A stretch of 64,000 nt of DNA from Fragilaria crotonensis. Its lineage: Eukaryota; Bacillariophyta; Fragilariophyceae; Fragilariales; Fragilariaceae. Made by a program: the position numbers and the translations under genes. Within the stretch, counting starts at the first letter, position 1. Every line of letters starts with the position of its first letter. The notes under the pieces are model-generated. The model did not search any database. It was given only the letters and a program-made list of their open reading frames with translations, and had not been told where the DNA came from. Positions 43,160 through 53,159 of this stretch are shown in pieces. The stretch spans positions 26,591-90,590 of the forward strand of contig JAKSYS010000195.1 of assembly GCA_022925895.1 (NCBI GenBank), written 5' to 3'.

Positions 43160-44209
43160 GGCTCTATTGGCGGGATAGGTACTAGACGGTCTTATACTCA
43201 ATGGTATGCGAATGACGGGTTGTGATGAGAATCAAGAGAACCTGTGCTTTCGACGATGTGTGCTTGATGCTGTGTAATACGTTCTTATATATATATACTA
43301 GTGGGTACCTCACATTTGATCGGAGTGTCTACTACAGGAAACTGGACGTACAGTACCCCCAACCTGGTCGTACTCCGTACCACTACTTTTACTGTTACTG
43401 TTTACTTTCAGTACTCAACCCCGGCGAAGTGAAAAAATTCAGACAGTATTCATTTCATCCAGTACCCCAGAGTGGTCATACTCCGTAACAGACGCACGCA
43501 CGCACGCACACACGCACGCACACAATTAATTTATAATATAGTAGGATATATATATGATAAGCTGTAGTCGTACTTGTACTCTCGACTCTCTACTGATAGT
43601 ACCTGGTAGTACGATAGCAGAAGATGAAGGATGCGCGTCTCCTGAGAAGCACTTGCGGGAATCAGAATCTCTGGTGAAACTGAACCGCTGTTTATCATTT
43701 TCTAGTTTTGAAAAACAAAAGAACAAAAGCTCTGACATAATGACTCCTTTTCGGGTTTCAATGCATTTAATCATTCTTCTGAGAACAAATTCACATGCTA
43801 CCGTTCGTAGCCTCCAACAGACTGTTCTACGAGTACTTGTACTACTGTACTGTCATCCAACTGAAGTATTAAGCACATTTTGCCAAAAATGTTTCATTCT
43901 TCCCCACGTGTATTGGCCAAGACGGCGAGAGAGCTACGAAGACAACAACTTGACTCTTACGGTGTCAGGCGTCTCAGGCTTCAGCAAACACACACACACA
44001 CACACAACAGATGGGAACATTTAAACTTTTTATGGCTGTCAGTGGTGTCAAAAGATTTATGCGACGGCGAACGATCAGAAAAGTGAGGACCTGGTCGGTC
44101 GTCGAAACGATGGCGACGCGAGTCGTACTTCCGGTCCGGGCGATACCATTTTCTCGGTTCGCCTATAGCATAGTAGACAACATCCAGCACCCCCTGCGAT
44201 CGTGAAGAG
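43160..44209. promoter_or_regulatory. Divergent region between ANK C' and K3'
   Basis: It shares with the C and H upstream regions the TCTTATACTCAATGGTATGC block (43189-43208), the GTTTATCATTTTCTAG block (43690) and the GGCGTCTCAGGCTTCAGC block (43968). It also carries the 43440-43555 dispersed repeat and CA-rich microsatellites (43494-43525 and 43985-44006). No intact gene was found. Confidence 0.4.
43440..43555. repeat. Dispersed repeat copy, with ACGCAC microsatellite
   Basis: AGACAGTATTCATTTCATCC, then AGTACCCCAGAGTGGTCATA, an ACGCACGCAC-rich run and AATTTATAATATAGTAGGAT. It matches 32482-32583 inside the foldback element, with a longer ACGC tract here. It is absent from the block 1 equivalent upstream of C, so it inserted or was lost after the duplication. 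Confidence 0.8.
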
Positions 44210-44700
44210 TATTTGGAAAGGTCCTACAATTCAAATATTCGCGAAGGACGAAGGACGACATCACCTAAGACACTGACGATTATAAAGACAGTCGGGTTGG
44301 TAGGTTGTGCTACGACTACAACTCTGGATGTTTGGAGTTGCTATCGTCGTTACTGGTGTCGTCGAGTGAGATTACGTTCAATGAATGCGACGTCCTTCGC
44401 TCCAGTCCTTTCACCCCAAGTGTTCCGAGTCATATTTGGCGCGCCAGATCGGCTCTCGAAGGACGTATCTTGTTGAAACTCGACGAGGGCCTCAAATGCA
44501 ACATCGAACATCAATGCGTCATTTTGGAACAAATTGGACTGGACCCGCAGGACGTATTCCGCAGTGCCACGACAGGAGTCACATTGGAAGATTTGGTCGC
44601 GGTGCGAAGGCTAGGAATTCGGCAACGACGAATGGATGCAGTGATCATGGTGCGACGAACGAATGACTTGTCAATAGTGCACGCATAGATGACTTTCGAA
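44210..44700 (+). pseudogene. K-family gene remnant (K3')
   Basis: This nearly identical copy of K3 has the frame 44305-44688 with LEGRILLKLDEGLKC, CVILEQIGLDPQDVF and TLEDLVAVRRLGIRQRRMDA. A stop follows a short altered C-terminus. It converges on ANK D'. Confidence 0.6.
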
Positions 44701-45076
44701 CCCCCCGTGAAGCGTAAGACAAAGAATAGACGGCTCACCAACAGAGTATGAAAAAATCAAAAGTGCCCGACAGTTTCGTTTTGTTTTGTTTATGGATCTA
44801 GAATATAGAGGCCATCGCCGAACCAAGATAGTCCAGTCTGCGGCACTGCGGCTCGTAGTCCTTTCATCTATTCATTCGTGTTATATTTTCATTTGCAACG
44901 CTGGTGAAAGATAAAGCACTTGCCGTCCTGTCTACGTCATAAGGGAATACCTGCGCGGTGCGAGTTGAAAAAAAGACGCATAATCGACTATGGATCAGAA
45001 ACATTGCCAACTAGACATCTCAAAGAAGGAAATTCCTCACCGCTTCACCCGCCAGCAAACCGCAATTGTTGGCAAT
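44701..45076. other. Spacer between K3' and ANK D'; no gene seen
   Basis: It matches 16091-16451 with small indels, including the GTTTCGTTTTGTTTTGTTTATGG run near 44775. No shared CCAGCCATCGCTCA block is present. Confidence 0.4.
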
Positions 45077-46321
45077 TTATCTGTCATCTGTTTGATTACG
45101 AGGCCGCTTCTTTTCTCTGCAGTTCAACTCCATTTCTTTCGAAAGGATCTCTACTTCCGACTCGCGAAGCAGACAAGCCTTGGTATGTTCCTCAAGACAG
45201 CCTACAATTTCAAATACCTCACATTTGCGAGCAATGTCCAATGCTGTCGATCCTGCTTTATTCCGAACACTCGCGTCCACCCTAGCGTCCTTCAACAGTT
45301 CGCGAACCATGTCCAGCCTTCCCCTGAGGCAAGCCCAGATCACAGCTGTGTTGCCATGAGGACCTTGAACATTCACATCCATTATGCCGTGATTCAACAA
45401 CTCAAGAGCAACATCCCATCGATCCTCTGCACTGGCCCAGTAAAAGGCTGTGCGCCCTTTATTATCTTGAGCATTCACATCCACGTCCCGGTGTTTCAGC
45501 AACTCTTGAACAATTTCCAAGTTATCAGTGGTGTGCGGCCGTACGCATCTTTGGCATTGACATCCACCCCCCTTGTGCTTCAACAACTCGCACACAACTT
45601 CCATGTGACCGTAACCGCATGCAGTGATAAATGCAGTATAATGGTGTGCATGAAGTTTGGCATTCACATCAATATCCTTATATTTCAACAACTCGCGAAC
45701 AATGCCCAAACTTCCCTTGGCACACGCAATTATGAGTGGTGTGTGGCCCAAGTTGCAGCTTATATTCGGTTCCAATTCCTTGCGTTTCATCAACTCGCAA
45801 ACAATTTCCAGACTTCCTTCCATGCACGCGGCAATGAGTGGCGTACGGCCACAAGCATCTTGGATATTCACATCAATGCTCTTGTGCTTCAAGAACTCGC
45901 AAACAATGTCAACTTTTCTCTCGAAGCATGCATAGATGAGTGGTGTGCGGCCATCATCGTCATCATCTCTCACATTCACATCCAAGTCCTTGTGTTTCAA
46001 GAGCTCGCGAATAATGTCTAAATTTCCCTTGGCACATGCAATAATGAGTGGTGTGGAGCCGACACTGCTGTGTCGAATGTTGACATTGACTCCATCGTGT
46101 TTCAACAACTCGCGAACAATTCTCACATTGTCGTAGGCACATGCAATGAGAAGAGATGTGAAACCCCATGAATTCTGGAAATTCACGTCGTTCCCCTGTA
46201 TGCATAGCTCCAGACCACTGCGAACCTCAAATGTCAGACCGGGTGTGCTGCGTATGATTGATTTAATCTTCTTCCTGAACCTTTCCTGCTGTTCTGCTGG
46301 TGAGCAATCCAGAGATGTCAT
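45077..46321 (-). CDS. Ankyrin-repeat protein D' (frame rescued by a second indel)
   Basis: This is a single exon of 414 residues from the ATG at 46321 (MTSLDCSPAEQQERFRKKI), nearly identical to D. Compared with D it lacks 19 bp near 45527 (CTTGGTGCATGCAACGATG is absent) and gains one C near 45567-45572 (6 C here, 5 in D). The net loss of 18 bp restores the frame, so a short segment reads GGGCQCQRCVRPHT instead of the normal repeat, and the following repeats are normal. Cap and tail (CREKKRPRNQTDDR) are kept. One repeat is therefore destroyed while the rest of the protein is preserved. Confidence 0.88.
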   Translation of the reverse strand: MTSLDCSPAEQQERFRKKIKSIIRSTPGLTFEVRSGLELCIQGNDVNFQNSWGFTSLLIACAYDNVRIVRELLKHDGVNVNIRHSSVGSTPLIIACAKGNLDIIRELLKHKDLDVNVRDDDDDGRTPLIYACFERKVDIVCEFLKHKSIDVNIQDACGRTPLIAACMEGSLEIVCELMKRKELEPNISCNLGHTPLIIACAKGSLGIVRELLKYKDIDVNAKLHAHHYTAFITACGYGHMEVVCELLKHKGGGCQCQRCVRPHTTDNLEIVQELLKHRDVDVNAQDNKGRTAFYWASAEDRWDVALELLNHGIMDVNVQGPHGNTAVIWACLRGRLDMVRELLKDARVDASVRNKAGSTALDIARKCEVFEIVGCLEEHTKACLLRESEVEILSKEMELNCREKKRPRNQTDDR

Positions 46322-46454
46322 TGTTGCAAAAAGCACTTTCTTGGCGTGTCAGTGTTCCAAAGAAGGGAGGCGATGTGAACCTGGTGCTGAAATGATGTCG
46401 AGAACAACCAGGCAGCTCAAGATGGTGGCCCTTCCCCCGACAGGAAAACTCAAT

Positions 46455-46477
46455 TTTGTCCTACCGGGTAGGACAAA
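46455..46477. repeat. Subterminal hairpin TTTGTCCTAC-CGG-GTAGGACAAA
   Basis: A perfect 10-bp stem with a 3-base loop near the left end of the piggyBac-like transposon. It is likely to be a transposase-binding or regulatory site. Confidence 0.85.
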
Positions 46478-46494
46478 CAAAAAATTAAAAAAAA

Positions 46495-46534
46495 AGATTT
46501 TGTCCTTCCAAGTTTGAGTGGAAGGACAAAATCT
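46495..46534. repeat. Subterminal hairpin, 16-bp stem (AGATTTTGTCCTTCCA)
   Basis: AGATTTTGTCCTTCCA at 46495-46510 is the exact complement of 46519-46534, with an 8-base loop. Related ATTTTGTCCTTCCA occurs at the right end (about 50593-50606). It is a candidate binding site for the transposase or a terminator-like structure. Confidence 0.9.
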
Positions 46535-46806
46535 AACCTTATAACCGCGGGTTAATGAAACTTAACACGGCGATAACCTTGTTAACACTGATCTCCACAC
46601 CTCAATCTGCTCGGCTTAGTCGCTGAACCTCACGGATCGCACTGAATGTGCCAACAGTACCTTTGGGGCAGTCTTGTGTATGCCTCTGCATGACGGATTT
46701 AACGTCAGAGCACTGGTTCCAACAAAATTTCGATTAGATCGCATTGCCGTTGGGTCAATTTTTGGCGATACAGACGACCAAAAATGTGTAACAAGACTTG
46801 TCCTCC

Positions 46807-49800
46807 ATGACACTCCACAATCGCGTCAGCATTATATCAGATGAATCGATGACAATGGACGATCTTGAGGAGCCGCAGGAGATGGAGGAGGACGATCCAA
46901 ATTATGTTGGAGGTACTGATGATATTGATAACAAGATGATGGAGTCCCTGTTTGATTTGAGTGCGTATGCAAGCAACGATGACGGCGGAAATGATGATGA
47001 AAGTGATAGTAGCAGTGCTGGCCAATCATCGTCATCAAGTCAGGGCTGGACTTATCTTGTTGGGAACAAAGCGCCTGCTGTTTCCATTTCCATTGATGGT
47101 GTTGACCTTCGGTTGCTGGAAAAGGCTCGTGATGAAGTCCCGACGGTGCTTGATAACATAAAACGGAAAGTCTTTGGCAGTAAGCAATATCGTGATATGA
47201 GTAAGGTTTCCCCTGGCGACTTCTTGAAGGCGTTCATGGATCCCCAACTCTTGGGGTATCTCAAGACCTTTATTAACGCTAACATGACAAGCGATCCAGT
47301 TTCCAGTTCGGACATAATTGCTTTCATTCGTGTTGAATTGATGTTGTCATTCTACAAGGTAAGAACAAAGTGAAAGCCGCTGTCGCAGCTGTGTGCTATA
47401 CAGTCAGCATTCATTGAACTCATCATCCTTCTTTTTCTTGCATTGATCCAGGTGTCACCTTTAATGTACTTTAATCCAGCCAACGTTGCGAACTTTCCTT
47501 CTTCAACATGTGGTATGAGCCATGCGAGATACAGATGTATTCTACAAGCACTCAATTCGAAGGGCAACACACCGGCACAACTTCCACATCTAGTGTGTGG
47601 CACCACTTCACGACGCCACATTCCTTCAGCAACCTCTACTGGAATCTGGAAGCCCCCCATGTCCCACAATCGGGAATTAGCAACTGCTATGGCCCTCGTA
47701 CGACGAATTTGTGCCGAAGTTGCCTTCATACCAGGCACAACTGATATCGGACTGGATGATGACTTACTTCGTCTCCGTTCTAGGAGAGTTGTCCTTGAAG
47801 GTATTCTCACACTAACAATCCAAACAAGGGGTTGGGGTCGTACACCATGGAGCTGTGTCGAACTGCACTTCGCTGTACTGTGGTGGACACGTTGCATCTC
47901 GCAATGAGTCCACGCTTGACTGCGTGAAAATCCTACTTCTCTCCTTGTCAGGGCATCAATCGAATCACAGATTCGTCTCAATAGGACAAACTTCTTCTGG
48001 GATCGAGGTTATGGGGGTATTGAAGGTGATGTCAACTCGTTCGCAATGGCAAAGGAGCTGTTCTAGTGGGAACATCTCGGAGAATGAAGTCGTTTCCTTT
48101 TACGTTTGATCAGCGCCCTGGTACTTCGCGTCGCCTTATCCAAGAGAAAGGTACCATGGCAGCATACTGGGCTGTCAAAGGAACAGGATGTCAAACCCAG
48201 TATGCCTTGGCACACAGGAGTGGGATGGGGCGTGTCGTGTTGATGCACACAACCGATGAAGCCTTAGGGCCTGGGCGATACACTCTCATTACACGTGATG
48301 GAAAAAATGCAACGATTAAGTACACACGAGTTGACGATGTTGTGATCCCATACCTGCTGCAGTCGTCTTCACCACCAGGCGTCATTATGTTGACGGAAAG
48401 CCAACGCACTCCAGAATGGTTCTTACTGCGAAAGTTCCGGATAACGGGAACAGGTGCATATGGTATTTGGAAATTTATTAGTAGTACTATGAACGATGAT
48501 CTTCTTGATGAGAATATGAACGCAGTGATACAAATCCTCAGCATGCGAAGTAATGACAACAACCTGGTTGAGCCGCCAGAAGAAGACAACCAATCTTACG
48601 AACGTGAAGCTTTGAATACATTGCTGTTGCCGGATCTTCGGAGGATCTGCCGAAACAAGAAGCTACCAGTCTCGGGGTCAAAAGGGATACTCATCGATAG
48701 AATCTTATCATGGACGTCACAGCAGGACGAGCCTTCAAGAAGACCGGCAGCACAGAACAGCATTTTGTCGATACTAATGAAATCATGGTTCATGGCTCCA
48801 TTCAAGTCTAGGGCTTGTCGCGAAGGAACTCTGAATGAGCCATTCATCTTTGCTAACTTTCCTCGGTTTGTTTCTCAGAAAAGTGCAAAGGAGGGTCCTG
48901 ATGGGCAGCGGAGGACAGTAATTGAGAGTATTCACGAATTTGGACTGATGTGTAACGCGGACGACACGAACGCAGCCTTCTCACCTGATGCCATAGCAGG
49001 AATTGCGGATGTTTTGCCTGATGGTACTTCAACTTCTGTTGTTGCGCTGGTGGAAATGAAGTCGAAATGCTCACAGGCGACACTGTCAGCGGAGATGGAG
49101 TTGATAACTTTGTATGGAGAGTATCAGGAAATCAATGCGGAGGAGGATCCAATAAGTTTCAAATCATCAATCCCAGATACGTCTTACCGATGCCAATTGC
49201 TTCACGGAATGGCATCAGGTAATCTTGATAATGCCTTTTTTGTTGTGGCTTCACTGAGAAAAATTATTCGTGTTGTTCGTGTTCGAATCAGCAGTCAGAT
49301 ACGAGGACAGTACATGTCGGCAATTGCTCATTTGGGTCGGCAGCATCTGCGGTGGATTGTCGATGGAGGAGTTGTCCCGGAGATGGAGTTTGAGACAGGG
49401 TCACATGCTGTCGATCAGCATAGTGTGCAGACAACATTTGACCTGTGGCAAGCTATGTGCAACCTCATAATTGATGAGCGAGGGCGCCCTCTTCCAGCAG
49501 GGAAGCATCTTCTACCAGAGGTGGTTGCAACATGGAACAGGGGCAAGGGACCGATTGATGTGTACAGTCGCTTTCAAAAAAACATCAAGTCGGTGCATTC
49601 ACGTCTCGGCCCAGTTGCTGCAATTTGGATGCGTTTGGTAATGACAACTGTGTACAATGCATATCATTCCTTCAATCTAAGCCGTGCAGCCGCATTCCTT
49701 GCCAGCGATGAATGTAAATCATTCAAGGACTTTCAGAGAATTCGGGCTCGTCAATGCTCATTTCGTCAGTTTTGTCAACTTCTTGCGAACGATCTAACAG

Positions 49801-50276
49801 TTGAAGTTGCTTCAGAATTGAATTACACGGCCAGCAGCAGCGAGGACGAAGAGGCGATGCCAAACGATGAAGAAGCAAGTGTACAGGAAGTGATTCTCTA
49901 CAATAAACGGGAGGCTTTCTTCTCCAGGCCAAAACTTATTTCAAAAAGACGAAGTCGAAGACTTGTACATGTTCCGTGTTCTGCTGGAAAGCAATCCAGT
50001 TGTGTCTGGTGTTGTCGTCTGGACCATTCACCAGGTTTTCAAAAGCATAGCCGACATGGCAGGAAAACAACCTGGTTATGCTCTACCTGCGATGTCCCTC
50101 TATGCAAAGTGAAAAGGTACAGCGAACGGAGCTGCTTTGATCTATTCCACGAAGCTGATTCATTGTTTGACCCCTGTTGTGCCGCTGCTCAAGAGGCAGT
50201 GCATGTCCGCGCACACCAACCGAACACTCCCGCCATCTCGCCGTCGTGTCGCCACTGCAAGTTCCGGCCTTGGTGA
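46807..50276 (+). pseudogene. piggyBac-like transposase with internal YqaJ nuclease and SAP domain (frameshifted)
   Basis: Exon 1 (ATG 46807-47358) has an acidic N-terminus, then the start of the DDE domain (SSDIIAFIRVELMLSFYK). A phase-0 GT-AG intron (47359-47451) leads to exon 2 (VSPLMYFNPANVANF ... GLDDDLLRLRSR, probable first Asp). After frame breaks near 47805, 47978 and 48050 come RTNFFWDRGYGG (second Asp region) and VLVGTSRRMKSFPF, typical of piggyBac. In the frame from 48066: residues 114-138 RTPEW...RITGTGAYGIW (YqaJ start), 184-215 a SAP motif (LLLPDLRRICRNKKLPVSG), 308-332 SPDAI...ALVEMKSK (nuclease D...ExK), 490-500 NRGKGPIDVYS (third Asp, 498), and 646-695 the Cys-rich zinc domain (CVWCC, CSTCDVPLC, SCFDLFH). 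It cuts and pastes the element; the added nuclease role is unknown. Confidence 0.8.
47359..47451 (+). other. GT-AG intron in the transposase gene
   Basis: GTAAGAACAAAG at the 5' end and TTGATCCAG at the 3' end, 93 bp, phase 0 (AAG | GTG). Removing it joins ...LSFYK to VSPLMYF in frame, matching the continuous piggyBac pattern. This is the only spliceosomal intron I can support well in the window. Confidence 0.8.
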
Positions 50277-50590
50277 TATCTCTGAAGGAACAAGTTCTGA
50301 TGAAGATGCGGCATCATGTGACTCAGAAGAGGAGAAGAAGTCAATTCCAGGAAATTCAAGTAGCGACGACGCTGACAAAGTGCGATGCGTCCTGCCATTC
50401 GACGCCGGACTGCAACAAAGGCTATTGCAATATCCAGAAGGAGAACAAGACAGAGTTATTTGATATGATCAAAAATGGTGTTGTCGGTTAATTCAGAGTT
50501 AGCAGCCATGATCATGATGATGATCAAGTTTAACAAGTGCATTTAGTACGTGAAATCTTTGAATATTAAATTTGCACGGGCAATTTCGAT
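50277..50590. other. 3' flank of the transposase; possible alternative frame
   Basis: Overlapping the transposase end, a second frame (to 50463) encodes an acidic Ser-rich segment (SDEDAASCDSEEEKKS). This could be the true C-terminus if a frameshift lies near 50150-50180. Otherwise no gene was found. Confidence 0.35.
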
Positions 50591-50830
50591 GAATTTTGTC
50601 CTTCCACTGGTTTTTCCCTCTAGGACAAACAACAAAATGAGCGTGAAAAAATCACCTATCTTTGTGGCATCGTATCTCCACCAAAACAAGACCGTATTTC
50701 AAAAGTAGGACAGATTTAGAAAGGTAATGTACTCAGGAGCAATTTGTACGCCTCAGTTTGTCCTAGTCTAAGAAATTGGAGGTTAGCGGTGATAGCCAAA
50801 ATTTGTCCTCTTTTTTGTCCTAAAAAAATT
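50591..50830. repeat. Right subterminal region with TTTGTCCT motifs
   Basis: TTTGTCCT or its complement occurs near 50595, 50632, 50757, 50802 and 50814. The motif matches the hairpins of the left end and supports these as the element's binding sites. Confidence 0.7.
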
Positions 50831-50842
50831 TCCGTCGGGGAA

Positions 50843-51310
50843 TATAGTAGCTATAGTCGATAGACACTGTGCTTCGAAAGTTCATTTGGACTCGAATCAT
50901 CTTGACGCAAGGTCCGGCAAAGGACGGTTTCACCTCACAGCCCATAGCCAATGTACTAATTGTAAGGATTATCATATACTAATATAGCGTATAGGATATA
51001 TGACAAAGCCGTATGTAAGTATTTATGCCATATAGACATATATAGCTAAACATAGATGTATGATGGTTGATTGATCCAAGGGTTTCAGAAACCCGGATAT
51101 AAAATCACAAGACCGTCGTGACGTCATAGAGCAGTACTCGGAGTATTGCATCCAAAGCGCCCCTTTGCAATTTGCAATCCACCGATCCCAACATGGATGC
51201 GGAGGATCCGGATCGCAGGTTAGGTTCATTCCTTCGTTACATCTTGATACGTATGACATAGATGTATGTATGTCATTCATTCTACTAGAGTATAGAGATG
51301 GGGAAGAAGA
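50843..51310. other. Continuation of block 2 past the transposon; empty site of the MITE
   Basis: It matches block 1 from about 17860 to 18205 and 18831 to 18995. GGAGTATT at 51140-51147 is the single copy of the site where block 1 carries the MITE. Homology to block 1 ends near 51310, where the sequence jumps to the shared 3' block of gene G; the K4-type gene of block 1 is absent. Confidence 0.6.
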
Positions 51311-51522
51311 ACGAATCTATTTGATGCTTTGCATTCTGCGTGTAGGAGGCATGCCGTCAGGATGAAGAAATCCAGCCATCGCTCACTACCAATTCGGGAA
51401 AAGCGACACCAGCCAAACACGAGAAAAACGACCATATACGAATGACGATGGGGCATCACACATCAGTTTTCTCCTCGGGCACCAGCCAAGGGCTACTTTT
51501 GGCGATTCATCTGTCAAGAGAC
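51311..51522. other. 3' flank of ANK G, with the shared block
   Basis: It contains GATGAAGAAATCCAGCCATC near 51361 and CGAATGACGATGGGGCATCAC. No K gene precedes it, which makes G the only ANK gene besides B and B' without an adjacent convergent K remnant. Confidence 0.45.
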
Positions 51523-52650
51523 TCATAAACGACGTCGCTTTCTTTCTCTGCTGTTCAACTCCTCAGCTTGCCAAAGCACCGTTGCATCCCACTCACGACG
51601 CTGACAAACTTTGGAATGCTCCTCAAGACAGCTTGCGATTTCAAACAATTCGCATTTGCGAGCAATGTCCAACGCTGTCGATCCTGCTTTGTTCCGAACA
51701 CTCACATCCACCCTACTGTCCTCCAAAAGCTCACAAACAACATCCAACCGGCCCCTAAGGGTCGCCCAGATAAGGGCCGTGTTGCCGTGAGCACCTTGGC
51801 TATTCATATCCACCTCGGTGTGATTCGACAACTGGAGAACAATTTCCCATCGATCCTGTCTCACGGCCGAGTAAAGGGCTGTGTGGCCTCTTCTGTCTCT
51901 GAGATTCACCTTGAGGCTCGGATCTCTCAACAAGAAACGAACAAGAGGTACATCATACTCCAATCTATTCGGCCAACGAATCTTGGAGCTTGCGATAATT
52001 AGTGGTGTTTGGCCATACATATCTTGGGCATTAACATCCATCTCCCTTGATTTCAGCAGCAACTTGCGCACGATGTCCAAGCTTCCTCCGAAGCATGCGT
52101 GCATGAGTGTTGTTTGTCCATACATATCTTGGGTGTTCACATCTACGTCATGATGCCGCAACAACTCGGAAACAATTCTCTGACGTCCCTTCTTGCATGT
52201 AATCATGAGTGGTGTGACGCCATACACATCTCTGATATTCACATTCACCTGTTTGTCCTGCAACAACTTGAAAACAGTTGTCTCCTCTCCATCGTCGCTT
52301 GCAATGAAGAGTGGTGTGCGGCCCCTTCTGCTCTGGACGTTCACATCCACCCCCTTGTGATGGAGCAACCTCCAAACAATGGCCCAACATCTCCTGACGC
52401 ATGCAATGATTAGTGCTGGTTCAACGAATTCATCTCTGAAATTCACATCAACCTCGTCGTGCTCCAACAACTCGCAAACAACTCCAAAATAGCCGTGCAG
52501 GCACGCCAGCATGAGGGCCGTGTGTCCGTCCGCGTCTCTGCCATTCACGTTCACTTCCTCATCGTTCAGCAATTCGCGAACCTTGGCAAAGTCACCATCT
52601 TTGCTTGCATTGTACAGACATTCCTGTTTGGAGCAACTCAAATTTGCCAT
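51523..52650 (-). CDS. Ankyrin-repeat protein G (short divergent member)
   Basis: This is a single exon of 375 residues from the ATG at 52650 (MANLSCSKQECLYNASK). It lacks the RRFWNKI/NWDPRDRTSW cap and begins directly with a repeat (FAKVRELLNDEEVNVNGRD). There are about 10 repeats, whose inner ones differ most from the rest of the array (HDVDVNTQDMYGQTTL, and an insert IRWPNRLEYDV). The last two repeats, the VDVSVRNKAGSTALDIARK cap and RERKRRRL are of the common type, as if the 3' end had been homogenised by gene conversion. It is a probable protein-binding protein. Confidence 0.92.
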   Translation of the reverse strand: MANLSCSKQECLYNASKDGDFAKVRELLNDEEVNVNGRDADGHTALMLACLHGYFGVVCELLEHDEVDVNFRDEFVEPALIIACVRRCWAIVWRLLHHKGVDVNVQSRRGRTPLFIASDDGEETTVFKLLQDKQVNVNIRDVYGVTPLMITCKKGRQRIVSELLRHHDVDVNTQDMYGQTTLMHACFGGSLDIVRKLLLKSREMDVNAQDMYGQTPLIIASSKIRWPNRLEYDVPLVRFLLRDPSLKVNLRDRRGHTALYSAVRQDRWEIVLQLSNHTEVDMNSQGAHGNTALIWATLRGRLDVVCELLEDSRVDVSVRNKAGSTALDIARKCELFEIASCLEEHSKVCQRREWDATVLWQAEELNSRERKRRRL

Positions 52651-53159
52651 CGTGCCGCTTTAGCCAGCCTGTCACAATGGGACGTCAAGGGAGAGATGTT
52701 GTGGGCGAAAAATATCACGCTCTGTTCGAGATAGAGTAAATATCCTCAAAGTAGACAATCCTGAAAGGTCAGGGGGAGATGAAGGATAAAGAAACCGCTG
52801 CCGGATAGATCAGGGCTTTCCTGGTTGATGAAATGAGAACACCGAAAGTGTAAATGTATAGAATGAGATGACAGATCGTTTCAAGTGACCTTCATATCAC
52901 ACACATTTTCACCTTGACACCTCCTTCCACCGAAATCTTGAAATTCGTTCGTCGTACTGTATGGAATTCTTCAGTATGTGAAGAGAACATAATCCAGTGA
53001 TGTACTCATCCGTGCTACCACTATGCAAGACTCAGATCTTATACGATGATGGTGGCCGATGAACTGAGGACGTACATTCGGCGCGTATAGTCACTTATCT
53101 AAGGTAGACTACGTTATGGGCACTGCCATTACCGTATAGGGAAGGCAATTCCTCGTAAC
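52651..53159. other. Upstream region of ANK G; no gene seen
   Basis: This is unique sequence without the blocks shared by the upstream regions of C, C' and H, in line with G having its own 5' end. No credible ORF was found. Confidence 0.4.

Larger units (their letters stand above)
46432..50842 (+). mobile_element. piggyBac-like DNA transposon with nuclease-bearing transposase
   Basis: The element is 4.4 kb. Left end TTCCCCCGACAGGAAAA and right end (complement) TTCCCCGACGGAAATTTT are imperfect terminal inverted repeats. The block 1 sequence without the element is GGCCCTTTAATTTG with TTAA at the junction; here the flanks are GGCCC and TATAGTAG. TTAA is the usual piggyBac target, but a clean TTAA duplication is not seen, so the exact boundary is uncertain. 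Subterminal regions contain many TTTGTCCT/AGGACAAA motifs, including two perfect hairpins. The transposase gene is described separately. Confidence 0.85.
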
